64,000 nt of DNA from Caballeronia pedi (GTDB lineage Bacteria; Pseudomonadota; Gammaproteobacteria; Burkholderiales; Burkholderiaceae): positions 434,001 through 498,000 of the forward strand of contig NZ_FCOE02000002.1 of NCBI RefSeq assembly GCF_001544915.2, read 5' to 3'. The position numbers and the translations under genes are program-made. Shown piece by piece: positions 35,606 through 44,250 of this stretch; position 1 is the stretch's first letter, and each line of letters begins with the position of its first letter. A model generated the notes under the pieces. It saw only the letters and a list, made by a program, of their open reading frames with translations, did no database searches and was not told the origin of the DNA.

Positions 35606-36607
35606 TTACGCAAGCCACCCCTTGATCGTATCCGCCATCACATTAGTAGAAATGCCATAACGATCATGCAACGTAGGCAACGCGCCCGCATCGAGGAACG
35701 CATCGGGCAGCGCGATCTGACGATAGGCCGGCGTCACGCCAGCAGTCAGCAACGCAGTCGCCACCGCCTCGCCCAGCCCGCCGATCACCGTATGGTTTTC
35801 GGCCACCACCACGAGACGCCCAGAACGCTTGGCCTCGCGGATGATCGTCTCCGTATCGAGCGGCTTGATCGTCGGCACATGCAGCACCGCTACGTCGACG
35901 CTATCGGCCTGCAGCGCCTTGGCGGTTTCAAGCGCGCGCATCGTCATGATGCCCGACGAGATGATGAGCACGTCGCGGCCATCGCGCACGAGCTTCGCAC
36001 GACCAAGCTCGAACGAATAGTCGTATTCGTCGAGCACCGCAGGCACGTTGCCGCGCAACAGACGCGCATAGACCGGACCCTTGTGCGCGGCGATCGCGGG
36101 CACCATCTGTTCGATATCGAGCGCATCGCACGGATCGATCACGGTCATGTTCGGCATCGCGCGCATCAGCGCGAGGTCTTCTGCGGCCTGATGGCTCGGG
36201 CCATATCCCGTCGTCAAACCAGGCAGCGCGGCGACGATCTTCACATCGAGATTATCTTCCGCGATCGTCTGATGGATGAAGTCATACGCACGGCGCGTCG
36301 CGAACACCGCATAAGTCGTGACGAACGGCTGCGCGCCTTCATGCGCGAAACCCGCGGCCGCGCCCATCAATAATTGCTCGGCCATGCCCATCTGGTAATA
36401 ACGCTCGGGAAATTCCTTCGCGAAGATATGCAAGTCAGTGTACTTGCCGAGATCGGCGGTCATGCCGATCACGTTCGATTGCGCGCGCGCCAGTTCCACG
36501 AGCGCGTGGCCGAAGGGCGCAGAGCGCGTGATCTGCCCTTCGCTTGCAATCGATGCGATCATCGCGGAGGTTTTCAAACGCGGCTTCTTGTCGACGGTCT
36601 GGCTCAT
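35606..36607 (-). CDS. Transketolase, C-terminal subunit (split enzyme)
   Basis: A 333-residue subunit holding the pyrimidine-binding and C-terminal domains of a two-chain transketolase. RYYQMGMAEQLLMGAAAGFAHEGAQPFVTTYAVF contains the conserved Glu that activates thiamine diphosphate (MAEQ, residues ~80-83). The C-terminal Rossmann part ends DRYGISTNVMADTIKGWLA. I start it at ATG 36607, which overlaps the stop of the N-terminal subunit gene as ATGA; the frame is open further but lies inside that gene. Split transketolases often act in special sugar pathways rather than the pentose phosphate route. Confidence 0.92.
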   Translation of the reverse strand: MSQTVDKKPRLKTSAMIASIASEGQITRSAPFGHALVELARAQSNVIGMTADLGKYTDLHIFAKEFPERYYQMGMAEQLLMGAAAGFAHEGAQPFVTTYAVFATRRAYDFIHQTIAEDNLDVKIVAALPGLTTGYGPSHQAAEDLALMRAMPNMTVIDPCDALDIEQMVPAIAAHKGPVYARLLRGNVPAVLDEYDYSFELGRAKLVRDGRDVLIISSGIMTMRALETAKALQADSVDVAVLHVPTIKPLDTETIIREAKRSGRLVVVAENHTVIGGLGEAVATALLTAGVTPAYRQIALPDAFLDAGALPTLHDRYGISTNVMADTIKGWLA

Positions 36608-37446
36608 GCTTGTCTCCCTGCTTTGAGTGCTTCGAGCGCCAGTTGCCATTCATGGGCATCGACGCGGATGAAATGGTTTTTCTCGCGCTGTTCGAGGAAG
36701 GGCACGCCACAACCCATCTTCGTATCGCACACGATGATGCGCGGCTTCGCCTCCTTCAGCGTGCGCGCATTGTCGAAGGCCGTCTTCACGGCGTCGATGT
36801 CGTTGCCGTCCACGCGCTGCACATACCAGCCGAATGCTTCGAGCTTGTCGACGAGCGGCTCGAACGACATGATCTGCGTCGACGGGCCATCGGCCTGCTG
36901 GTTGTTCACATCGACCATCGCGATGAGGTTGTCGAGCTTCCAGTGCGCCGCCGACATCAAGCCTTCCCAGATCGAACCTTCGTCCAGCTCGCCGTCGGAA
37001 AAGAGCGTGTAGACGAACGACTTCGAACCCTTGCGCTTGAGCCCGAGACCGCGGCCCACCGCGATTGTCAGGCCTTGTCCGAGCGAGCCGCCGGACATCT
37101 CCATGCCGGGCGTGTAGCTCGCCATGCCGGACATCGGCAGGCGGCTGTCATCGCTGCCGTAGGTCTCGAGTTCCTCTTGCGGCAGGATGCCCGCTTCGAA
37201 CAGCGCGGCGTACAGTGCGATCGCATAGTGACCGTTGGAGAGCAGGAAGCGGTCGCGGCCTTCCCATTCAGGATCTTCGGGGCGATAGTTCATGGCGCCG
37301 AAGTACGCGACGGCCAGCACATCGGCGATATCGAGTGCCTGGCCGATATAACCCTGGCCTTGCACTTCGCCCATCAGCAGGGCATTGCGGCGGATACGAT
37401 AGGCACGCTCGGCGAGCGTCACCTCTTCGATGACGGGAGTGCTCAT
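36604..37446 (-). CDS. Transketolase, N-terminal (thiamine diphosphate-binding) subunit
   Basis: A 280-residue subunit with the diphosphate-binding domain. The ThDP/Mg motif runs from SDGELDEGSIWEGLMSAAHWKLDNLIAMVDVNNQQ (residues ~148-182). The His-containing LLSNGHYAIALYA and GSLGQGLTIAVG are the other cofactor loops. It is translationally coupled to the second subunit and follows an MFS transporter gene by 27 bases, with a GGAGACAA ribosome-binding site. With the SDR further upstream it forms a small catabolic operon. The sugar or ketose it acts on is not evident. Confidence 0.92.
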   Translation of the reverse strand: MSTPVIEEVTLAERAYRIRRNALLMGEVQGQGYIGQALDIADVLAVAYFGAMNYRPEDPEWEGRDRFLLSNGHYAIALYAALFEAGILPQEELETYGSDDSRLPMSGMASYTPGMEMSGGSLGQGLTIAVGRGLGLKRKGSKSFVYTLFSDGELDEGSIWEGLMSAAHWKLDNLIAMVDVNNQQADGPSTQIMSFEPLVDKLEAFGWYVQRVDGNDIDAVKTAFDNARTLKEAKPRIIVCDTKMGCGVPFLEQREKNHFIRVDAHEWQLALEALKAGRQA

Positions 37447-37473
37447 GTGTTGTCTCCTTGATTGAATGTGAAA

Positions 37474-38802
37474 TCAGCGATTGACGGTCTTGGCGGGCAC
37501 GAAGAACACGAGCACCGCGCCGATGACGACAGCCACTGAGATAAAGATCAGACCCGCGGTCGATTTGCCCGTGAAGTCGTTGAGCCAGCCGACGATCGCC
37601 GGCGAGAAGAAGCCCGCGAGATTGGCGAAGCAGTTCACCGCCGCGATGCCCGCCGCCGCCGACATGCCGCCGAGCACCGCCGTGGGCAGCGACCAGAATT
37701 GCGACGACGATGCGAGAATCCCTGCCGCCGCGATGCTCACGCAGATGATCGATGCGCCCACGCTGCCGAGCATCGGCAAGGTGGCGAAGCCGGCTGCGGA
37801 CACGAGCATCGGAATCGCGAGATGCAGGCGGCGTTCGCGGCGCTTGTCTGCGCTCGCGCCGATCAGCGGCAGCGCAACGATGGCGCAGAGATAGGGAATC
37901 GCGGTGAGAATTCCGACCCACAGCGGGTCCGCGACACCGGTTCTGCGGATGATGGTGGGCAGCCAGAACGTCAGGCCATACTGACCGAGCACGACGCAGA
38001 AGTAGATCGAGGCCATGAGCCACAGGCGACGATCGCCGATGAACGCGCGGATCGACACATGCTTGACCGTGTTCGCGTTGTCCTTCTCGACATTGCGCTT
38101 GAGCAAGGCCTTCTCTTCATCCGTGAGCCACTTCGCGCCGGCGATGCCGTTGTCGAGATAGAACAGGATCGCGACGCCGAGGAACAGCGACGGCAAGGCT
38201 TCGAGCATGAACAGCCACTTCCAGCCCGCGAGCCCATGCACGCCCTGAAACGCATGCATGATGTAGCCGGACAGCGGTCCGCCGACCATGCCCGCGAGCG
38301 GAATCGCCATGAAGAAGAGCGAGAGCGCTTTTGCGCGGCGCGCGGCGGGGAACCAGTACGTGAGATACAGAATCACGCCCGGCGCGAAGCCCGCTTCCGC
38401 GACGCCGAGCAGAAAGCGCAGCACATAGAAGATCGTCGGGGACTTCACGAATACGAAACACGCGGAGATCACCGCCCATGTCAGCATGATGCGTGCGAGC
38501 CAGTTGCGCGCGCCCACTTTATGCAGGATCACATTGCTTGGCACTTCGAACAGAAAGTAGCCGAGAAAGAAGATACCCGCGCCGATGCCGTAGATGGTTT
38601 CGCTGAAACGCAGATCGTTGAGCATCTGCAGCTTGGCGAAGCCTACGTTGACGCGATCCAGATACGCGCCGAGATAGCACAGCATCAGAAAGGGAATGAG
38701 GCGGCGTCCGACCTTGGCGTAGGTCTTTGCTTCGAAGCTGGTTGCGTCGTGAGATGACGCGAACTCAGCCGTTGCCGTCGATGCGGCCAGTTTGGATTTC
38801 AT
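37474..38802 (-). CDS. MFS transporter, anion:cation symporter (ACS) family
   Basis: A 442-residue inner-membrane permease with twelve expected spans. RVNVGFAKLQM in the first span and LFEVPSNVILHKVGARNWLARIM after span 2 are ACS-family features shared by tartrate, glucarate and 4-hydroxyphenylacetate carriers. GVAEAGFAPGVILYLTYWFP is span 4. The start at ATG 38802 (MKSKLAAS...) is preferred to longer frames. It sits between an SDR gene and the split transketolase genes on one strand, so it probably brings in the acid or polyol they use. Confidence 0.9.
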   Translation of the reverse strand: MKSKLAASTATAEFASSHDATSFEAKTYAKVGRRLIPFLMLCYLGAYLDRVNVGFAKLQMLNDLRFSETIYGIGAGIFFLGYFLFEVPSNVILHKVGARNWLARIMLTWAVISACFVFVKSPTIFYVLRFLLGVAEAGFAPGVILYLTYWFPAARRAKALSLFFMAIPLAGMVGGPLSGYIMHAFQGVHGLAGWKWLFMLEALPSLFLGVAILFYLDNGIAGAKWLTDEEKALLKRNVEKDNANTVKHVSIRAFIGDRRLWLMASIYFCVVLGQYGLTFWLPTIIRRTGVADPLWVGILTAIPYLCAIVALPLIGASADKRRERRLHLAIPMLVSAAGFATLPMLGSVGASIICVSIAAAGILASSSQFWSLPTAVLGGMSAAAGIAAVNCFANLAGFFSPAIVGWLNDFTGKSTAGLIFISVAVVIGAVLVFFVPAKTVNR

Positions 38803-38858
38803 AGGTGTCTCCAGCCATGTTTGGCGCCCCGGCTTTCCAGGTGCGCTGTTGCGTGCGA

Positions 38859-39611
38859 TCAATGAATCAACATGCCGCCGTTTACATCGAGGGTCACGCC
38901 GGTGAGATACGAAGACAGACCGCTCGCAAGAAACACGCAAGCGTTGGCGATATCCGCGGCATCGCCGAGACGTCCCAGCGGAATGCCCTTGATGACGTCC
39001 GCGCGCATCTCCGGCGTGAGCTTGTCGCCGGTGATATCGGTCTGGATCAGGCCCGGCGTGATCGAATTGACGCGGATGCCGTCGCCGCCGAATTCGCGCG
39101 CCATCGCCTTGCCTAGTCCGAGCACGCCGGCCTTCGCGGCGCTGTAATGCGGCCCGCCGAAGATGCCGCCGCCACGCTGCGCCGACACCGACGACATGCA
39201 GACGATGCTCCCGCTCTTCTGCTTTTTCATCTGCGGAATGACGGCTTGCGACATATACAGCGTGCCGCGCAGGTTCACATCGATGACCGCATCGAAGTTA
39301 TCCGCGCCAATTTCCAGCGTCTTGATGGGCTGCGTAATGCCCGCGTTGTTGATGAGCACGTCGATGCGCCCGTACTTTTCGATGGTCGCGCTGGCGGCGA
39401 CGACGCACGCGGCTTTGTCGGTGACGTCGCAGGCGAGGCCGAGGTGGCCCTCGCCGAGATCGTTCGCGGCGGCTTGCGCGTCCGCCTCCTTCAGGTCCAG
39501 CACGACGATACGCGCGCCCTGCGCCGCGAGCGCCCTGGCCGTCGCCTTGCCGATACCGCGCGCCGAAGCCGCCCCCGTGACGATCACTACCTGATTCTCG
39601 AGCAACATCAT
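38859..39611 (-). CDS. SDR family NAD(P)-dependent oxidoreductase
   Basis: A 250-residue classical short-chain dehydrogenase. The cofactor loop is VTGAASARGIGKA (TGxxxGxG with a two-residue insertion, residues ~12-24), followed by NNAG near 88 and the catalytic set Ser in MSSVSAQ plus YSAAK (Tyr/Lys, ~156-160). DL after the second strand favours NAD over NADP. It is the first gene of the SDR-MFS-transketolase operon and lies downstream of a LysR gene on the same strand. It probably oxidises a hydroxyl of the imported compound to the ketose that transketolase needs. Confidence 0.9.
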   Translation of the reverse strand: MMLLENQVVIVTGAASARGIGKATARALAAQGARIVVLDLKEADAQAAANDLGEGHLGLACDVTDKAACVVAASATIEKYGRIDVLINNAGITQPIKTLEIGADNFDAVIDVNLRGTLYMSQAVIPQMKKQKSGSIVCMSSVSAQRGGGIFGGPHYSAAKAGVLGLGKAMAREFGGDGIRVNSITPGLIQTDITGDKLTPEMRADVIKGIPLGRLGDAADIANACVFLASGLSSYLTGVTLDVNGGMLIH

Positions 39612-39675
39612 TGTCTCCGTTGGTTGTCTGGTGTAGACGCAGTGTCTTCGTTCTTCACCTGACGATCAACGCAGT

Positions 39676-39695
39676 TCAGCTCAACTATTGCTGAG
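39676..39695 (-). promoter_or_regulatory. Possible LysR operator in front of the SDR operon
   Basis: TCAGC-N9-GCTGA and, inside it, CTCA-N8-TGAG are overlapping dyads in the 90-base gap between the LysR stop and the SDR start, about 65 bases upstream of the SDR ATG. The place fits an activator site; the sequence match is short. Confidence 0.3.
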
Positions 39696-39701
39696 AAATT
39701 T

Positions 39702-40595
39702 TCAGGTATGGCCGCGAGGCTCGATTTGCTGATCCATCCACGCGAGAAACTTGGCGACGCGCGGCAATCCGGCGTTCTGGCTCGGGTAAACCAGATGATG
39801 CGCGCCGACTTCGACCGCATACTCCTTGCCGAACACGGGCACGAGCGAGCCGCGCTCCAGATGCACCGACGCGAGCATCGTGCTTTCGAGCGCGATGCCG
39901 TGACCGAGCGCCGCCGCTTCGAGCGACATGTACGAGCGATCGAAGGAGAAATCGAACGCCTTGCGTTTCGCCGCTACGCCGAACTTGCCGAACCACTGCC
40001 GCCATTGCACGAGCGGCGATTCGGAAAATATCAGCCGGCGTTCCAGCAGATCGTCGGGCGAGGAAACGGGAAAGCGCTCCAGATACGCGCGCGATGCGAG
40101 CGGCGCGATGGTTTCGTGACGCAAGGTTTTCACTTCGACATCGGTCCAGTGCGCGTAGCCGTGCCGCACGTCGATATCGTAGTAACCCGAGGTGAAGGAC
40201 ACATCCTCATAAGAGCACGCGAGATTCATTTGAATGTCGCCGTTCGCTTCCTGAAATGCGGCGAGGCGCGGCAAGAGCCACATGAGTCCGAAGCTCGGGC
40301 TCGAATGAATCCGCAGGATCTCGACGGATGTCTCGCTCGACGCGCGCTCGGTTGCGCGATTGAGTTCGGCGAGCGCGCCGGTGACATCGGAGAGATATTG
40401 CGTGCCGGTCGGCGTGAGCACGAGGCCGCGGCCGAGACGCGTGAACAGCGGACGCCCGACGATACTCTCCAGATTCGCCAGTTGATGACTGACCGCGGAG
40501 GGCGTGAGGCCGAGTTCGTCGGCGGCGCGGTTCACGCTCTTGGTTCGCGCGACGCTTTCGAACGCGATGATGGATTTCAGCGGAGGAAGGCGCAT
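39702..40595 (-). CDS. LysR family transcriptional regulator (GcvA-like)
   Basis: A 297-residue regulator. The winged helix-turn-helix is at residues ~5-65 (SVNRAADELGLTPSAVSHQLANLESIVGRPLFTRLGRGLVLTPTG), and the effector-binding domain begins with VEILRIHSSPSFGLMWLLPRL, the pattern of the GcvA subgroup. It lies just upstream of and in the same direction as the SDR-MFS-transketolase genes, which it probably controls. It starts six bases after the peroxidase-like gene, so the two may share a transcript. Confidence 0.92.
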   Translation of the reverse strand: MRLPPLKSIIAFESVARTKSVNRAADELGLTPSAVSHQLANLESIVGRPLFTRLGRGLVLTPTGTQYLSDVTGALAELNRATERASSETSVEILRIHSSPSFGLMWLLPRLAAFQEANGDIQMNLACSYEDVSFTSGYYDIDVRHGYAHWTDVEVKTLRHETIAPLASRAYLERFPVSSPDDLLERRLIFSESPLVQWRQWFGKFGVAAKRKAFDFSFDRSYMSLEAAALGHGIALESTMLASVHLERGSLVPVFGKEYAVEVGAHHLVYPSQNAGLPRVAKFLAWMDQQIEPRGHT

Positions 40596-40601
40596 GGCTC
40601 G

Positions 40602-41189
40602 TTACTTCGGCTCTTTCGGCACACGCCCCATCAAGAAGAACTCATCATTGGGCCGCATCGAGATCACGTTCGCCATGCGGTTCGACAAGCCGAAGAACGC
40701 CGTGATCGCCGCGATATCCCACGCGTCTGCATCGCTGAAACCGTGTGCGTGCAGCGTGGCGAAATCCGTCTCGTCCACCGTGCCCGAGGCCCGGCACACC
40801 TTCAGCGCGAAATCGAGCATGGCCTTTTGACGCGGCGTGATATCCGCCTTGCGATGATTGACCGCCACCTGATCCGCAACCAGCGCGTTCTTCTCGTAGA
40901 TCCGCAGAATCGCCCCATGCGCGACGACGCAATAGAGGCAATCGTTCACCGCGCTCGTCGCGACGACGATCATCTCGCGTTCGCCCTTGCTGAGGCCGCC
41001 GTCCTTGAGCATCAGCGCATCGTGATAGGCGAAGAACGCGCGGAACTCATCGGGCCGATGCGCGAGCGTGAGAAACACGTTCGGCACGAAGCCGGCCTTC
41101 TCCTGCACGTCGAGAATGCGCGCGCGGATATCGTCGGGCCAGTCTTGGGGATCGGGAACGGGATAGCGGCTGATCGGCTTTTGCGTCAT
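40602..41189 (-). CDS. Peroxidase-related enzyme, carboxymuconolactone decarboxylase/AhpD fold
   Basis: A 195-residue helical protein of the AhpD-like group. The redox motif is CLYC with a following His (Cys84, Cys87, His91: CxxCxxxH), and the upstream Glu of the proton-relay is in GEREMIVVATSAVND. ISRYPVPDPQDWPDDIRARI is the usual N-terminus of the uncharacterised peroxidase-related subfamily. It probably reduces peroxides with a thiol partner. It is followed by the LysR gene at six bases. The hybrid kinase gene lies upstream on the same strand, 48 bases away. Confidence 0.87.
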   Translation of the reverse strand: MTQKPISRYPVPDPQDWPDDIRARILDVQEKAGFVPNVFLTLAHRPDEFRAFFAYHDALMLKDGGLSKGEREMIVVATSAVNDCLYCVVAHGAILRIYEKNALVADQVAVNHRKADITPRQKAMLDFALKVCRASGTVDETDFATLHAHGFSDADAWDIAAITAFFGLSNRMANVISMRPNDEFFLMGRVPKEPK

Positions 41190-41237
41190 GACGTCCTCGA
41201 AGGCGTTGATCGAACGGCCATTGTAGAGCCAGCCGCT

Positions 41238-43847
41238 TCAGCGCGTGATCGTCAGGGATGACAGAAGCTTGAGCAGGCTGTCCACGTTGACCGGCTTGAC
41301 GAAGTGATAATCGAAGCCCGCCGACTGCGCGCGCAGACGGTCTTCGGCCTGTCCATAACCCGTGATCGCGATCAGCAGCGGAGTCGTGTCGCCCTTGCGA
41401 CGCAGTCGGCGCGCGAGTTCGTAGCCGTCGATGTCGGGCAGGCCGATATCGAGCAGCGCCACATCAGGTTGCAAGAGGGGCGCGGCTTCCAGTGCTTCCG
41501 CCGACGAATACGCGACGCGCGCGGCATGTCCCTCCGACTCGCACAGCATCGCGAGTGAATCGGCGGCGTCGCGGTTATCGTCGACGACGAGAATGCGCAG
41601 CGCCGCGCGCGCTTCGCGCAGGCTCGTGTCCGAGAGCGCGAGCGCCGAATGCCGCTCGTGATGATGCAGGCGCGGCAGCCGTATGGTGACGGTCGTGCCG
41701 AGACCCGGCCCGGGGCTTTGCACGGTGATCGTGCCTTTGTGCATCTCGACGAGCTTCTTCACGAGAGACAGCCCGATACCCAGCCCGCCGTTCGAGCGGT
41801 CGAGCGTGCGCTCGCCTTGCGAGAACAACTCGAATACTTTCGGCAGCAGGTCCGGCGAGATGCCCGTGCCCGTATCGGCGATGACGATGGATACCCATTC
41901 GTCATCCGCCTGCACGCTCACGGTGATGCGGCCTTGCTCCGGCGTGTATTTGCTCGCATTGTTCAGCACGTTCACGAGAATCTGCGAGAGCCGGGTCGGG
42001 TCGCCGCAGACCCAGGTCGTCGCATCAGAGACATCGACCTGGATATTCTGCGAGCGTGACTCGACCATGCCCGCGATCGCTTCCACCGCGTGATACACCG
42101 CGGTGCCGACGAGAATCGGTTCGGTTTGCAACGCGATGCGTCCCTGCGTGATGCGCGACACTTCGAGCAGGTCGTCGACGATGCGCGTCATGTGCTCCAC
42201 CTGTCTGCGCATCAGATCGATGAGTTCGTTCAGACGTTCATCGCCATCCCGATCCTTTTGCAACAGCGCGATGGCCGTGCGCAAGGGCGCGAGCGGGTTG
42301 CGCAACTCATGCGCGAGCATCGCGAGGAATTCATCCTTGCGGCGTCCTGCTTCACGCAGCATGAGTTCCATGTGCTTGCGCTCGGTGATGTCGATCACAC
42401 TGCCGATGATGCGCAGCGGCTCGCCGTCCTTGCTGCGCTGGAGCAGGGCGCTGCCCTGCATCCATTGCTCGCCGTGCGGATTGCGCACGCGGAATTCGAA
42501 GTGCCCTTCGGGGTTATCGCCCTGCGCGAGGCTACGCACGTAACGGTCGAGCGTCGCGCTGTCATCGGGATGCACGCGCGTGAGTGCTGCATCGTAGCTG
42601 AGTGTTTCGGTCACCTGACGTTCTCCGCCGGTTTCGAGCACGAGCGTCCACGTCGCGAGTTCCAGCGATGCAATGCGGATGTTCGCGGCCTGCATCGCCA
42701 CGGTCAGGCGCAGGCTGCGTGCTTCGATCGCGGCCTGCGCCTCGTAGCGCGGCGTGACGTCGGTCGTCGTGCCGAACCATTCCTGCAGATTGCCCTTGTC
42801 GTCGTAGAGCGGCGCGGCGTGCGCCTGCACCATGCGATACACGCCGTCGCGCCGGTACATGCGAAAGGTGAGCGTGCGCGCCGTGCCTTCGCGCAACGCT
42901 TCGAGCCATGCCTGATGGGTGCGCTCGCGGTCGTCGGGATGGATATAGTCGAGCCATCCCCAGCCGGACAATATTTCGGGCGACGTGCCCGTGAACTGCT
43001 CCCATTCACCGCCCGACGGACGAATCTCGCCGTTCGCATCGGCGGACCAGACGAGCGCGCCGGTCGTCTCGACGAGTGCGCGATAGCGCCGTTCGGAAAG
43101 ACTCAGGCGCTCTTCATCGGCGCGTTGCGTGCTGATGTCGAAGCTCACGCCATAGACGCGCGCGAGCACGCCGTGACGATCGAACTCGGGATGCCCGCGC
43201 ATGCGCAACCAACGTCGCGTTCCCTGCTCGCCTTCGAGCACGAAGTCGAATTCGAAAGGTCCGCCGTCGCGCAATGCTTCGGTAAGCTTACGTTGAAACG
43301 GTTCGCGATACTCCGGCGCGACACGGTCCCATACTTCCGATAGCAAAACTGCTTCGGTGCCGGGCGGAAAGGAATAGAGCGCGGCGAGTTGCGCGGTCAT
43401 GCGCACGACGCGTGTCTTCATGTCCCATTCCCACGCGCCCATGCGCGCGCCCGCGAATGCAGCCTGAAGGCGCCGTTCGCTCGCCTCGTACATTGCCCAT
43501 GCGTGGCGGCACTCGTGAATGTCGATCGCAACACCGACCGTATCGGAGATCTGGCCTTCCTCGTCGCGGCGCGCCTGCAGGTGCAGCGTATGCCAGCGGA
43601 ACGCGCCGTCCGCGCGCAGCAGACGCACGTCGACGTTGCGCAGCAGCGTGCCATCGCGCATTTGACGCAGTGCATCGAGAACGGGCGGGATGTCGTCGGG
43701 GTGGACAAAAGCTTTCCACGAACGCCCGACGAGTTCGGGAAAGGCAATGCCGAGATAGCGGCACGCCCACGGATTCGCATACTGGATCACCCCGTCGCGC
43801 GCCGCGCGCCACACGAACGACGGCAGAAAATGAGCAGGATCGTGCAT
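41238..43847 (-). CDS. Hybrid sensor histidine kinase/response regulator with four PAS domains
   Basis: An 869-residue protein without membrane spans. Four PAS/PAC units fill residues ~1-500 (FVWRAARDGVIQYANPW is the first). HisKA has the phosphoacceptor His near 512 in LAHELRNPLAPL. HATPase_c shows the N-box ILVNVLNNASKYT, DTGTGI and GGLGIGLSLV. A receiver domain ends the protein, with VDDNRDAADS and the phosphorylatable Asp near 800 in LLDIGLPDIDG. It has no DNA-binding output and no separate regulator gene beside it, so it is an orphan hybrid kinase that probably passes phosphate to a distant partner. A cytoplasmic redox, light or ligand signal is possible; no cofactor motif is evident. 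Confidence 0.93.
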   Translation of the reverse strand: MHDPAHFLPSFVWRAARDGVIQYANPWACRYLGIAFPELVGRSWKAFVHPDDIPPVLDALRQMRDGTLLRNVDVRLLRADGAFRWHTLHLQARRDEEGQISDTVGVAIDIHECRHAWAMYEASERRLQAAFAGARMGAWEWDMKTRVVRMTAQLAALYSFPPGTEAVLLSEVWDRVAPEYREPFQRKLTEALRDGGPFEFDFVLEGEQGTRRWLRMRGHPEFDRHGVLARVYGVSFDISTQRADEERLSLSERRYRALVETTGALVWSADANGEIRPSGGEWEQFTGTSPEILSGWGWLDYIHPDDRERTHQAWLEALREGTARTLTFRMYRRDGVYRMVQAHAAPLYDDKGNLQEWFGTTTDVTPRYEAQAAIEARSLRLTVAMQAANIRIASLELATWTLVLETGGERQVTETLSYDAALTRVHPDDSATLDRYVRSLAQGDNPEGHFEFRVRNPHGEQWMQGSALLQRSKDGEPLRIIGSVIDITERKHMELMLREAGRRKDEFLAMLAHELRNPLAPLRTAIALLQKDRDGDERLNELIDLMRRQVEHMTRIVDDLLEVSRITQGRIALQTEPILVGTAVYHAVEAIAGMVESRSQNIQVDVSDATTWVCGDPTRLSQILVNVLNNASKYTPEQGRITVSVQADDEWVSIVIADTGTGISPDLLPKVFELFSQGERTLDRSNGGLGIGLSLVKKLVEMHKGTITVQSPGPGLGTTVTIRLPRLHHHERHSALALSDTSLREARAALRILVVDDNRDAADSLAMLCESEGHAARVAYSSAEALEAAPLLQPDVALLDIGLPDIDGYELARRLRRKGDTTPLLIAITGYGQAEDRLRAQSAGFDYHFVKPVNVDSLLKLLSSLTITR

Positions 43848-43983
43848 GAGCGGTCTTGCTTCGTTGTTTCGGCGAGACGCGTCGCCGGGCGCGGCATCGA
43901 GGGCAGCGATAGCTTAGGGATACCATACAACAAAAGCGATGCTGTCCGGTCGCGCGTGACCGCATTGCAATTCATCTAATGAA

Positions 43984-44160
43984 TCAACCTGCTTCGCCTA
44001 CCTCCTTCGGGTCGGGGAGCTTGCCTTGCTTGTCGCGCTTTGGCGGCGCAGGCTCGTCCTTCATTGCGCGCTTTTGTTCATCGGACAGGCGGCGGTCAGC
44101 CACATTCGGATCCTCGGGCGTTTGTTTCGGCGGGGTGGGACGATCTGTTTGCTCGGTCAT
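43984..44160 (-). CDS. Small charged hypothetical protein
   Basis: A 58-residue protein starting at ATG 44160 with a clear GGAG site seven bases upstream; the longer frame to 44238 lacks such a site. The sequence is dominated by Pro, Asp, Glu, Lys and Arg (for example TEQTDRPTPPKQTPEDPN and RRLSDEQKRAMKDEP) and should be disordered. It resembles short acidic/basic proteins common in Burkholderia with no known role. It faces the aldose epimerase gene divergently. A 6-bp dyad (ATTCAT-CTA-ATGAAT) overlaps its stop. Confidence 0.6.
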   Translation of the reverse strand: MTEQTDRPTPPKQTPEDPNVADRRLSDEQKRAMKDEPAPPKRDKQGKLPDPKEVGEAG

Positions 44161-44250
44161 GAGAAGCTCCTTGTCATCGTGATTGGATGGACGCGGAGAT
44201 TGGCCGCACGCGACGTGCCCGCTCATCGGCTCAGGCATAGGCGATGCTGA

